NCBI GenBank assembly: GCA_002422425.1
Contig: DIVG01000067.1
Span: forward strand, 33,161-68,770
DNA length: 35,610 nucleotides
Reading direction: 5' to 3'
Source: Akkermansiaceae bacterium UBA6138
GTDB lineage: Bacteria > Verrucomicrobiota > Verrucomicrobiia > Verrucomicrobiales > DEV007
Under the pieces are notes generated by a model that saw only the letters and a program-made list of their open reading frames with translations, searched no databases and was not told the origin of the DNA. Shown one piece after another: positions 24,533 to 33,396 of the stretch. A program made the position numbers and the translations under genes. Each line of letters begins with the position of its first letter. Positions within the stretch are counted from its first letter, which is position 1.

Positions 24533-24966
24533 TGCGCGCCCTTCTTGATATAAATGTCCTCCTTGCGTTACTCGACGAAGATCATGTCTTCCATGAACGG
24601 GCGCACCTCTGGTTTGGCGAAAACGTTTCGATGGGGTGGGCATCATGTCCGCTTACCGAGAATGGCTTCGTCCGGATCCGTTCACATCCCAATTTCCACC
24701 CGGTGAATAAGCGAAACGTTCAAGAAGTTTCGACCGCTTTAAGCAGCTTCGCTTCGGCCAGTGATCATGAGTTCTGGTCCGACAGTGTTAGCCTTCTTGA
24801 TTTCCGGTCTTTTGACCACCCGCGGATTCTGGGGCCACGTCAGATTACCGCCCTCTATCTCCTCGCGCTCGCGGCTGTTAACGGAGGACGCCTCGTTACT
24901 TTTGATGAAGGTATCAATCTTTTGGCAGTTCCCTTTTCTAAACCTGAAAATCTGTGTCTGATTTGA
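24532..24966 (+). CDS. VapC-like PIN-domain toxin, third catalytic acid replaced by Ala
   Basis: The protein has 144 residues and a typical TA-system PIN fold. Asp6 (ALLDINVLLALL), Glu43 (PLTENGFVRI) and Asp125 (LVTFDEGI) are the expected acidic residues. The third position, usually Asp in a QxTDxYLLALA motif, reads QITALYLLALA here (Ala107; codon GCC, one base from GAC). PIN nucleases bind Mg/Mn through these acids and cut RNA, often tRNA or rRNA. Loss of one acid may weaken or abolish cleavage, so the toxin could be attenuated or decaying. The reading frame is intact and still coupled to its antitoxin. The family call is firm; activity is uncertain. Confidence 0.9.
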   Translation: MRALLDINVLLALLDEDHVFHERAHLWFGENVSMGWASCPLTENGFVRIRSHPNFHPVNKRNVQEVSTALSSFASASDHEFWSDSVSLLDFRSFDHPRILGPRQITALYLLALAAVNGGRLVTFDEGINLLAVPFSKPENLCLI

Positions 24967-24997
24967 AAATTTCGGGATCTGCCCGCCGGCAATTCGC

Positions 24998-26761
24998 TCA
25001 CCCTCTCTTCCGCCTCACCAAAACCGCGATTCCAACCAACATCGCCGCGAGCAGTATCGTGCCCGCATTCATCCAGCCATCCTCCGCATAACGAATGATC
25101 GCGAGACCCAGCGCTCCGGCGAAGGTGGCGTAGTAAAGGAAGACCACCAGGGTCCGGCGGATGATGATGCCCTCGCGACCGAGCAATCCGACCGTCGCGG
25201 CGGCGGCGACGACATTGTGCACGCAGATGACATTGCCGGCCGCGCCGCCGACCGCCTGGAGGGCGACGATCCAGCCGGGATCGACACCGATCCTTTCCCC
25301 GACGCCGAACTGGAAGAGGGAAAACATCATGTTGCTGACCGTGTTCGATCCTGCGACGAAGGCACCGAGTCCGCCGACGAGCGGAGCCGCGAGCGGCCAG
25401 CCCGATCCGGCGAGCCCCGCGATTCCAGCAGCGAGAGCGATCGGCATTTTTTCATAACCGGCCGCGCCGCCGCCCGAATTGATGAAGACCTGCACCATCG
25501 GCACGGTGAAAATGAGCGCGATTGAGGCCGCCGCCGCTGTCCGGCCCGAGGCCATCCAGGCGCGGCGGACTCCAGCGAGGGGAAGGCGGTGCAGCCATGC
25601 CGCGGCGAGCGCCGCCAAGAGAAAAACGGTTCCCGGCAGATAGAGTGGTTGCACCGAGACGGCCACGTTCGACCCGAAGAGATTCGGGAGATCGAGCGAG
25701 GCCGACTTCAGCCATTCCCCGAGCGGCAGGGACTTCAGCCGCGTCAGCACGAGCAGGCCCGCCACGATGAGGTAGGGCGCCCAGGCGCGGAGTTGACCCA
25801 TCGCGGGTGCGCCGCCGGGTTCTTCGCGCAGTGTCAGGGTGCCTGACCAGTCCTGCGGCCATGACTCGCGCGGCTCAAAGTCCCACGCCTCCTCGCGCGG
25901 CGGCATCAGGAATCCGCGCTTCGCCGCCGTGATCACGACAAGCAGTCCGACCGCGCTGCCAATGAGGCTGGGAAACTCCGGTCCGAGAAAGCGGGCTACG
26001 AGGCAGTAGGGGATCGTCATCGCGAGTCCGGCGAAGAGGGCGAACTTCCACACCGCGAGCCCTTCCGCAAACGATCGGTTCTTCCCGAAAAATCGAGTCA
26101 TCAGGCACACCACGATGAGCGGGATAAAGGTGCCGACGATCGCGTGGATCACCGCGACGCGGCCACCGAGAAAGCCGAGGAAGTCCGCCCACTCCAAATG
26201 ACCGCCAGCCGCAGCGTAGGCGAGCACAGCCGGATCTCCGGAGAGACCGTTGTGAATCCCGACGAGGACGGGCGTCCCCACTGCACCGAAGGAAACCGGA
26301 GTGCTCTGGATCGCCATGCCCGCGACGACGGCCGCCATCGCCGGGAAGCCGAGCCCCGCGAGCAGCGGCACACAAACCGCCGCCGGAGTGCCGAATCCCG
26401 CCGAACCTTCGATAAATGACCCGAAAAGCCACGCGATAATGATCACTTGGATGCGGCGATCCGGCGAGGCTTTTATAAACCCTGCCCTGATGGCGCTAAG
26501 CCCGCCGCTCTCGCGCAGCGTGTTGAGCATCACGATCGCGCCGAAGACGATAAAGATCATCGTGGCCGCGACGATGATCCCGTTGACCGTCGCCGCCACG
26601 ATCTGGACCAGAGGCGTACGCCAGACCGCGATCGCGAGAACAACGACGGTGAGATAACAAAGCGGCATCGCCCGAACTGCCGGCCAACGCAGACCGACGA
26701 GGAAGATCGCCACCACTCCGATAGGAAGAAGGGCGAGGACCGAAAGGAGGAAGGGCGACAT
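24998..26761 (-). CDS. lldP: L-lactate permease family transporter
   Basis: The protein has 587 residues and is hydrophobic throughout, with about 13-14 membrane helices, the usual size for LctP/LldP. Family landmarks: LFGSFIEGSAGFGTPAAVCVPLL, an AVVAGMAIQSTPVSFGAVGTP segment, WLVRH-like loops replaced by soluble inserts near residue 285, a central MVQVFINSGGGAAGYEKMP helix and the conserved C-terminal GGLGAFVAGSNTVSNMMFSLFQ followed by ALQAVGGAAGNVICVHNVVAAAATVGL. Members import L-lactate, D-lactate or glycolate with protons. No lactate dehydrogenase is adjacent. It is followed, upstream on the same strand, by the TMEM14-like gene 45 bp away. Confidence 0.93.
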   Translation of the reverse strand: MSPFLLSVLALLPIGVVAIFLVGLRWPAVRAMPLCYLTVVVLAIAVWRTPLVQIVAATVNGIIVAATMIFIVFGAIVMLNTLRESGGLSAIRAGFIKASPDRRIQVIIIAWLFGSFIEGSAGFGTPAAVCVPLLAGLGFPAMAAVVAGMAIQSTPVSFGAVGTPVLVGIHNGLSGDPAVLAYAAAGGHLEWADFLGFLGGRVAVIHAIVGTFIPLIVVCLMTRFFGKNRSFAEGLAVWKFALFAGLAMTIPYCLVARFLGPEFPSLIGSAVGLLVVITAAKRGFLMPPREEAWDFEPRESWPQDWSGTLTLREEPGGAPAMGQLRAWAPYLIVAGLLVLTRLKSLPLGEWLKSASLDLPNLFGSNVAVSVQPLYLPGTVFLLAALAAAWLHRLPLAGVRRAWMASGRTAAAASIALIFTVPMVQVFINSGGGAAGYEKMPIALAAGIAGLAGSGWPLAAPLVGGLGAFVAGSNTVSNMMFSLFQFGVGERIGVDPGWIVALQAVGGAAGNVICVHNVVAAAATVGLLGREGIIIRRTLVVFLYYATFAGALGLAIIRYAEDGWMNAGTILLAAMLVGIAVLVRRKRG

Positions 26762-26806
26762 TAAGCAGGGTAAAGACCCGGTAGACGATGTCCGAAATTT
26801 TCCGGT

Positions 26807-27118
26807 TTACCGATCATCAAATCCCGCCAACAGGCCACGCGTGGCAAGGGCCGCCAGGGCCATGAGGCCACCGGGGACGAACTTGCGGCTCACCCACGAG
26901 TGGTAGCCAAAGAGGCAAAAGAGAGATCCGACGATGAATTTTGCGATCGGGCGGGAAGCGGTTGCACCAAAAAACTCCCCTGCAGCGAGGGCCAGGAAAA
27001 TGGCGATGAGACAACTCGCAAACAGGGACACCCGGCTCCCGGTTTTGAAGTATCCGACCAGACCTCCGCTAAGAAGGACCGCGATGAAACTCCATAACAC
27101 TATGTCGAAATTTGTCAT
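26807..27118 (-). CDS. Small TMEM14-like membrane protein
   Basis: The protein has 103 residues with four predicted membrane helices. GGLVGYFKTGSRVSLFAS near the N-terminus and SRKFVPGGLMALAALAT near the C-terminus match the TMEM14/UPF0136 pattern (GGxxGyxkxxSxxSL and Kf-PaG). In eukaryotes TMEM14 proteins sit in organelle membranes and some are linked to porphyrin or fatty-acid export. Bacterial members have no established role. It lies between the lactate permease and the end of the assembly-line operon, on the same strand, with 90 bp to the latter. Confidence 0.8.
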   Translation of the reverse strand: MTNFDIVLWSFIAVLLSGGLVGYFKTGSRVSLFASCLIAIFLALAAGEFFGATASRPIAKFIVGSLFCLFGYHSWVSRKFVPGGLMALAALATRGLLAGFDDR

Positions 27119-27208
27119 CGCGGGGAGATTTCACGTTTCACCGAACCATTGCAAGAGGAAAATGCCGACCGACCGAACCTCCGGGAGGCTCTTAGAGTGA
27201 CTGAGAAT

Positions 27209-30200
27209 TCATTCAACGGAATCTCCTTCGCGGAGGGCCGTCTTTCGCAGGAACGAAAAGAGGGAGAGGCGTTTCGAGGAAGCTCTCACGGGAATCTTCA
27301 GGGTTTGTGACCCTTTGTCTTTGAACCAGCTTACCCCTTCATCAACCAGGTCGATTTCGAGTTCGTAAGAGTCTACCTTAGCCGGAACCGTCACCCTGAG
27401 TTCAACCTTCGCCGATTCTCCCGGCGCGAGGGCGACAGGCAGGTCAGAGGCCCCATCAAGAAACTGGACGACCTTTCCCTTGCCGCTCAGCCAATGATTG
27501 GCAATCCGAATGCCGCTGGCGCTCGCCGCCTGCCAGGTGACGCCGCTCAAGTTGGTGATCACGAGCTCCAGCACCATCCCTTCGCCCGGGCGCTCTCTCA
27601 ACTCGCCGGGCCCCTGGATACCGGCGCGGTAGGCCGCCTCGGGAAGTCGCTGCCGCGACGTCACTTCTTCGACTGGTTCCCAGGCGGAAAAATCTTTCAT
27701 CCTGGCCTCCGCAAGGCGAGATTCAATCGTCTTTGTAAGGATCTGGATATTCGGTTCCTCGAAAAATCGTCCGTGAGAGCCGGGAACAATCGTTTCGTGC
27801 AAGGGGCCCGGGTAATATTTGCGCCAGCCGAGCCCGGGCCGGTGGAACGAACGGTGAGGATTCCGATCGCTATTGTCTCCAAAAATGAGGGCTACGGGAC
27901 CCCGAAAATCGTCCGGAACAAACTTTTCCTGCAGAATGAGAAGACGGATCTCGTGCCCGAGACCCTTGAGTTGCTTCGCGATCTCGAACGCAATGGCGGC
28001 GGCCTGACAGTTACCACCGATAAGGTAGGGTCCCTCGGGTTGGATCTCCATGATCTCGCGGGTGTAGTGGTTCGCGAGCATCCGGAGGTTGGTCTGACTC
28101 TTAACCATGACGCGGTTCCCTGATCGCATTCCGTAGACCGGTTGTGACGGGCCGAGATAACGGGCGAGCTGGGAAAGTTCATAGTCCCGCTGGAGGCACC
28201 AGAAAAGGGCTGACTTCTCCCCCTCCACATTTAGCCCGACAATGACAGACCCGGCGCTATTACGAACTCCTTTCCAGGAAGAAGTGTAGGACAACAAACC
28301 ACGGTAGATTTCATCGGGAAGTTCGGACATCCCGACCGGGCGGCTTTCCTCCGGCGAGGAACTTCCGTTGTTTCCCGCCTCGATCGCTTTCGCCATAGAC
28401 TCGATGGTGTCAAGGCGCCCCGCGACCGAATCGGGGAGCCGCTTGCCGAGGCGCTTTTCCACCTCCAGAACGAGTTGAACGGAGAGAAGAGAATGGCCGC
28501 CGAGATCGCGAAAGTTCGAAGTGACGCTAATGTCGTGGTCGAGCCAGAGAGCTTTTTTCCAAACTTCAGCCAGTTGCTTTTCCAGGTCCGTGCGGGGAGC
28601 GACAAGCGCCTCATGACAGCTGCCCCTGGCTTCGACGCTCGGCAGCGCATTCGGATCGACGGAACCGTCGGGAAGACGGGGGAACTTGTCGACGGGAATG
28701 TAGGCTTCGGGAACTGTCCAGGCGGGAAGAACGGAGATGGTATAGTCCCGAATCGTCTCCAAAGACGGGGCATCATCTTCGTTGAGGACAAGATAGGCGA
28801 CGAGTCCCCCGCTCGCGGGACGGGGCAAGAGGAACGCATCATCAATTTGCGGATGATCCAGCAAGCGGCGGCGTATCTCCGCGACGCGATCTGAACCGGT
28901 GAACGTTTCCAGGGTTATCCCGGGATCTTTGGTAATAGCGGAAAGAACTTCATGGAAACGTTTTACCATCGCGGTAATTGCCTTTTCCGAGAAAAGCCCC
29001 GCATGGAAGTCCAGGGTCCCGGAGAAAATCCCGTCCTCAAGGAACGTGTAGAGAGCCACTTCGAAATCCGGAGAATCCTTGCGGATTCCGGTCTGCGAGG
29101 TTCGCAGGCCCGGGAGGTCGAGGTTCCGTGCATTTTTATCCTGAAACGAGAACATGGCACGGGTCAGGGGGGTCCGGATGAGGTTGGGAAATTGAGAGAT
29201 CTTCTGTAACGGAACCCTTTGATGGTCGCAGGCATCGAGGACGGATCGACGCACCTGGGAAATCAGACTTCGAAAACTGAGCGGCCTGTTTAAATTAGCC
29301 CGAATGATAACGAGGGAGTTGAAGTAGCCGAGAAGAGACTCCACATCGGCATGCTCGCGGCTGGCGGCGGGGGAACATAGGATCATGTCCTCCTGTTCCG
29401 TGAAGCTGTAGAGGGCTGCCAGAAAGGCCGATAACAGAACCACGTAGGGACTGGACTTTTCGTGGCGGGAGAGTTCCAGCAGCGCTTGAGAAAGATCCGG
29501 CTCAAGGGAAAACGGAGCTGATCCGGATTTCGAAGGAGCGGAGCCCTGGCTCAGGTCATTCGGCAATTTCAGTGCGGGTATATCCCCGGCGAGCCGGGAA
29601 GACCAATAATCGACCTGGGCCTGCAGGGACAGCTCCTGGGAAGGGGCCCGCTGCCAACCCGCAAAATCAGCGAATTGCAGTGTCAGGGGAGGCAGCCCAT
29701 GGGGTCTTGTTTTCAGATGGGCCTCGTAGCAGAGGCCGAGTTCCTTGAGAAAAATTGCCTGGGAGACCCCGTCAAAAATGAGGTGATGCATCGTGAAGGA
29801 CAGGAAGTGACGCTTCCGTCCCGTTCGGAACAGGGTCGTTCGCCACAGGGGCCCGTGGATGATGTCGAAGGGCTGACGCGCTTCGTCGTTGAGGAGCCTT
29901 TCGATTTCGGCTTTGGCCTGTTGCTCGGGAAAACGACGCAGATCCTTTGAAATATCGACGACCGGGATTTTCCGCTTCGATACCGCTGAAATTTCCTGAC
30001 GTGCCGTTTCAACGGTCTCACCGGGGAAGGCGGTTCGGAGGATCTCGTGCCGATCCGCGAGCTCGTGCAGGGCCAACTCAAGGGCAGTGATATCGAGATT
30101 GCCGGACAGCTCGAAGACGAGCGGCACATGGTAGCGCCCGCTCCCCGGGTCCAGCCGGGAGAGGGACCAGATCCGTTCCTGCCCGTGGGTGAGGGGAACG

Positions 30201-30418
30201 GGCAAAGACCGGTCAAAAGGGGGGATAGATCTATTTCCGGAGGTGCCGGAATTTTTCATGAGGAAGGCAAGCAACTCCTCCTTTCTCCCGGTCAATTCCG
30301 TTCGCATTGACGGGCTGATCGCCCCCTCGGGGGCATTGATCTTGAGCTTTCCGTCCTGGTGCCAGACTTTTATATCGAGAGCAACCAGCTCGAGCAGGAT
30401 TTCCTCGACAGGCCTCAT
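27209..30418 (-). CDS. NRPS-like protein: docking - condensation - relic adenylation subdomain - carrier - thioesterase-like - Ig-like
   Basis: The protein has 1069 residues. Residues 1-55 look like a TubC-type docking domain. Residues about 70-500 are a condensation domain with the active HHLIFDG motif (211-217). Residues about 511-595 resemble only the C-terminal subdomain of an adenylation domain; its A10 motif reads LPDGSVDPNALP, with Ser where the catalytic Lys should be, and the large core subdomain is absent. Residues about 605-680 are a carrier protein (DLGGHSLL, Ser643 for phosphopantetheine). Residues about 715-900 resemble a thioesterase, but the nucleophile motif is GGNCQAA (Cys804 instead of Ser), with His882 in GSHGRF. 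Residues about 940-1045 form an Ig-like beta domain with HWLSGKGKVV and LVDEGVSWF. The ATG overlaps the preceding gene's TGA (ATGA). Loading must come from elsewhere, and the product is unknown. Confidence 0.88.
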   Translation of the reverse strand: MRPVEEILLELVALDIKVWHQDGKLKINAPEGAISPSMRTELTGRKEELLAFLMKNSGTSGNRSIPPFDRSLPVPLTHGQERIWSLSRLDPGSGRYHVPLVFELSGNLDITALELALHELADRHEILRTAFPGETVETARQEISAVSKRKIPVVDISKDLRRFPEQQAKAEIERLLNDEARQPFDIIHGPLWRTTLFRTGRKRHFLSFTMHHLIFDGVSQAIFLKELGLCYEAHLKTRPHGLPPLTLQFADFAGWQRAPSQELSLQAQVDYWSSRLAGDIPALKLPNDLSQGSAPSKSGSAPFSLEPDLSQALLELSRHEKSSPYVVLLSAFLAALYSFTEQEDMILCSPAASREHADVESLLGYFNSLVIIRANLNRPLSFRSLISQVRRSVLDACDHQRVPLQKISQFPNLIRTPLTRAMFSFQDKNARNLDLPGLRTSQTGIRKDSPDFEVALYTFLEDGIFSGTLDFHAGLFSEKAITAMVKRFHEVLSAITKDPGITLETFTGSDRVAEIRRRLLDHPQIDDAFLLPRPASGGLVAYLVLNEDDAPSLETIRDYTISVLPAWTVPEAYIPVDKFPRLPDGSVDPNALPSVEARGSCHEALVAPRTDLEKQLAEVWKKALWLDHDISVTSNFRDLGGHSLLSVQLVLEVEKRLGKRLPDSVAGRLDTIESMAKAIEAGNNGSSSPEESRPVGMSELPDEIYRGLLSYTSSWKGVRNSAGSVIVGLNVEGEKSALFWCLQRDYELSQLARYLGPSQPVYGMRSGNRVMVKSQTNLRMLANHYTREIMEIQPEGPYLIGGNCQAAAIAFEIAKQLKGLGHEIRLLILQEKFVPDDFRGPVALIFGDNSDRNPHRSFHRPGLGWRKYYPGPLHETIVPGSHGRFFEEPNIQILTKTIESRLAEARMKDFSAWEPVEEVTSRQRLPEAAYRAGIQGPGELRERPGEGMVLELVITNLSGVTWQAASASGIRIANHWLSGKGKVVQFLDGASDLPVALAPGESAKVELRVTVPAKVDSYELEIDLVDEGVSWFKDKGSQTLKIPVRASSKRLSLFSFLRKTALREGDSVE

Positions 30419-33300
30419 AACTCAAATTCCTCCCGCCCGTGGGCGTGCGCGACCTTTTCGGAGTATCCCATCTTCGCGGCGAGCGCGAAAGTCTCATCGG
30501 CGAGGAAATCGGAGGTGAAAGCCGATTTCCAGAGTTCGGCCGCATTTGCTTCAATTCCGCGGTGGAGGTGGAACTTCGGATCTCCAATCATTCGGGATGA
30601 CTCGTAAATGCCGTCGGTCATCCTCTGTTTTTTGTTGGATTGGGGGTGAATCATCCCCGGATCGTAGTTGAGTGCGAATTTTTCGCAGAAGGAACGCATC
30701 TCCTGTTCCGGATAGTTCACCAAGTCCTCAAAGCGAATTTTGAATTGCCGTTCCGCCGGGATTTTGCTCAGAAACTCGAGGATGTTTTCGTTAAGGATAA
30801 GCCAGACCATTTCGGCGAATTGTCTTCGCGTGAAGGGAAGGTCATCGACTCCGAGCGCGTCTTTTCCGAGAAATCGGGGATACCAGAGCTGCTCCAGTTT
30901 CGCCTCCTCGAACGAACGTATCATCCCGTAAGGATGGCGGACAAGGTGAACATAGCAGGGGGACTCAAAAAACTGCTCGGCACGCTGGAGAGTCGAGACA
31001 CTGCCGGCGTAATCGGGCGTTTTGTCCACAAGAATGCGTTCGTTCAGGTAATCCTGAAGGAGTGAGTAGTATTCCCTGGTCGAGCAGTTTCGCTCTTCGA
31101 GAGCAGCCATGAACTCACGGGCTTTTTCCACGGATTCGCCGCGGAGTTCCATCAGTGCGCGCAGATTTCCTTCGAGCTGGAACTGAAGCGATCCGGAATA
31201 GCGTTCCTTCCGCTCTTCGAGATTGTCGAAAGGAAGAAGATACAGCTCCGGAGGGGAAAAGAGCCCGGGGTTTCCTCCCAGCATGGCCCTGAGCAAAGTG
31301 GATCCCGATCGGGGGGCGCTGAGCACGAAGATAGCGGGGCGGAGTTTAGCCTGTCCCGCCTCGCCGGCGAGATTGGGACGGGCAAAACTTTCGCGCACCT
31401 GGGCAATCATTGCGGATGAGATGGCGGAACCCTCTTCTCGGTGCGGCGCAAGCGACTCTCCGAGCATGCGTGCGACCATCGACGGGTAATGACGCTGAAG
31501 ATAGGCTTCGTAGGCGGATACGGTGGGGAAGTCAAAAAGGGAAGAAACGTAGACGGTCTCCCCCCACCGCTGCTGCAGTTCGTTCACAAAACTTGATGCG
31601 GTCAGCGAGTCCCCCCCGAGAAGAAAAAAGTCGTCATCGATGCCGATTTCGTGATCAGGTTTGAGAATCCTCTCCCAGATAGGAGCCAGAATCTTCGCCA
31701 CCGGTGAGGTCGGAGGGCGGTATTCGACGGGGCCGGAAGCAACCGCTTCATCGAAACTAAGCAGGGCCGAAAGGGTCGCCCGCTGGAGCTTACCATTGTG
31801 CCGGGGGATTGCGGAAACCGCTTCAAGGAATCGAGGGATCTTGAAAAAAGCGAGACGTTCACGCAGAAAATCGAGCAAATCGCTGCGGACAAAATCGACG
31901 CCGGGACTCATGACAACGAGAGCGCCGACTTCCTCGCCGAGAACAGGGTGAGGAACAGGGAAAGCGGCCGCATCCATGACGGCGGGATGCTCGAGGAGAA
32001 GGCGGTCGATCTCCTGCGGGGTCACTTTTTCCCCGCCCCGATTGATGATATCCTTTGCCCGCCCCGTGAGAAAGAGAAAACCGTCGTCATCGAGATGACC
32101 CAGGTCACCGGTGCGAAGTCCCGCCGGCGAAAGAGCGCGGGCATTTTCTTCCGGTGCGTCGAGATACCCTGCCGTGAGTGACGGGCCGGTCACGACCACC
32201 TGCCCGGTTTCTCCGGGTTTCAGCGGGCGATCTTCCGCGTCGAGGATGACCACCCTGGAGCCAATTTCGATTCCAACCGAACCCGCTTTTCTTTTTTCCG
32301 GAGGGAGCGGATTGCTTGTGATGACTCCCGCCGTCTCGGTCATTCCGAAAATTTCGATGACCGGTATACCGAAGACCCGTTCAAACTCCTCCAGAGTCGA
32401 CGCGGGGAGAGGAGCTGAGACGGAGCGAAGGAACCGCAGGTTCCGGAGCGAGGCGGCTCCGGTCAGAGCACCCCGGTCGGAGAGAATCTCATGGATCATT
32501 GCGGGAACGGCCTGCGTCCAGGTAGGGAGAAATTCTTCAAGATCACGGAAGAAATCGCGAGTCGAAAACGCGGAGGCGCAAATGACACTGCCTCCCGCCA
32601 GGATTGGTGCCAAGAGGACATCGACGATCCCGCCGATGTGGAACATGGGCAGAAAATGCAGCACACGGTCGCCCGGACCCAGCCGCAAAGAGCTTTGAAC
32701 GTGTTCGGAGGCGCAAATCAGGTTTCGGTGCGTGAGAGGCACATACTTGGGGAGCGCTGTCGTTCCCGAGGTTTGCAGAATCAAAGCCGTGGATTGAGGT
32801 GCTGCAGGGATATCGAGTGCAAGGGGAGCTTTTTCAAGTGAAGAACTCAGACGGAAAGAGCCCGCCGGGGCGTCCGCCGGGGAGCGCAGTTCACATACAG
32901 GAATCCCCCTGCTTTCGGCGGCCTCTCTGGATGGATGGTCCTGTTCGGCGAGCGTGATCAGCAGTCGGGGCTTCAGCCGGTCGAAGATCGCGTTGAATTC
33001 TTCCCGACGGTAGTCGGGGTTGCACGGAACCGCCACGGAAGCAGACATGACGGAAAGGCAGGCAGCGGCCATCTCCGGTCCGTTGGGCAGGACGATGGCG
33101 ACCCGGTCATCCGGCCCGATTCCAAGTTCTCTCAGGTAGAAAACCGCCTCCCGCACCGTCTTGAGCAGGTCGGCACCGGAGGCAGGTCGTTTGCCCGGGG
33201 CCAAAAGGACGATGCGGGAGAGCTCGTTCTCGAGCGCTCTCTCCAGGGAGGGGAGAAGGGTGTCAGTGGACATGAGGAAAAAAGACATCCAAAACTGCAT
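30415..33300 (-). CDS. Acyl ligase - carrier protein - sulfotransferase fusion
   Basis: The protein has 961 residues. Residues about 20-515 are a complete AMP-forming ligase: LILQTSGTTALPKYVPLTHR (about 173-192), IFGMTET, LRTGDLGHLDDDGFLFLTGR, INRGGEKVTP and Lys504 in HNGKLQR. It looks closer to the acyl-CoA/oxalyl-CoA synthetase branch (Pcs60/AAE3-like) than to amino-acid A domains. Residues about 530-605 are a carrier protein (LLGGDSLTASS, Ser565). Residues about 655-950 are a PAPS-dependent sulfotransferase: 5'-phosphosulfate loop FVLSAPRSGSTLLRAML, then SPPELYLLPFDNLEERKER and the 3'-phosphate motif LVRHPYGMIRSFEEAK. This half strongly recalls the sulfotransferase of CurM and of olefin-synthase lines. 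The start at 33300 is chosen for GGGAGA upstream; ATGs at 33288 and 33273 are alternatives. It is the first gene of a coupled pair with the condensation/thioesterase gene. Confidence 0.9.
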   Translation of the reverse strand: MQFWMSFFLMSTDTLLPSLERALENELSRIVLLAPGKRPASGADLLKTVREAVFYLRELGIGPDDRVAIVLPNGPEMAAACLSVMSASVAVPCNPDYRREEFNAIFDRLKPRLLITLAEQDHPSREAAESRGIPVCELRSPADAPAGSFRLSSSLEKAPLALDIPAAPQSTALILQTSGTTALPKYVPLTHRNLICASEHVQSSLRLGPGDRVLHFLPMFHIGGIVDVLLAPILAGGSVICASAFSTRDFFRDLEEFLPTWTQAVPAMIHEILSDRGALTGAASLRNLRFLRSVSAPLPASTLEEFERVFGIPVIEIFGMTETAGVITSNPLPPEKRKAGSVGIEIGSRVVILDAEDRPLKPGETGQVVVTGPSLTAGYLDAPEENARALSPAGLRTGDLGHLDDDGFLFLTGRAKDIINRGGEKVTPQEIDRLLLEHPAVMDAAAFPVPHPVLGEEVGALVVMSPGVDFVRSDLLDFLRERLAFFKIPRFLEAVSAIPRHNGKLQRATLSALLSFDEAVASGPVEYRPPTSPVAKILAPIWERILKPDHEIGIDDDFFLLGGDSLTASSFVNELQQRWGETVYVSSLFDFPTVSAYEAYLQRHYPSMVARMLGESLAPHREEGSAISSAMIAQVRESFARPNLAGEAGQAKLRPAIFVLSAPRSGSTLLRAMLGGNPGLFSPPELYLLPFDNLEERKERYSGSLQFQLEGNLRALMELRGESVEKAREFMAALEERNCSTREYYSLLQDYLNERILVDKTPDYAGSVSTLQRAEQFFESPCYVHLVRHPYGMIRSFEEAKLEQLWYPRFLGKDALGVDDLPFTRRQFAEMVWLILNENILEFLSKIPAERQFKIRFEDLVNYPEQEMRSFCEKFALNYDPGMIHPQSNKKQRMTDGIYESSRMIGDPKFHLHRGIEANAAELWKSAFTSDFLADETFALAAKMGYSEKVAHAHGREEFEL

Positions 33301-33396
33301 TTTCTCCCACTGTCAACGCATACTTCCTTTTCATCTCGAAGGGCCTCGTTCCGTCTCAACGCAGGACGGATAACTGACGGCACCGCATCTTCCCTA

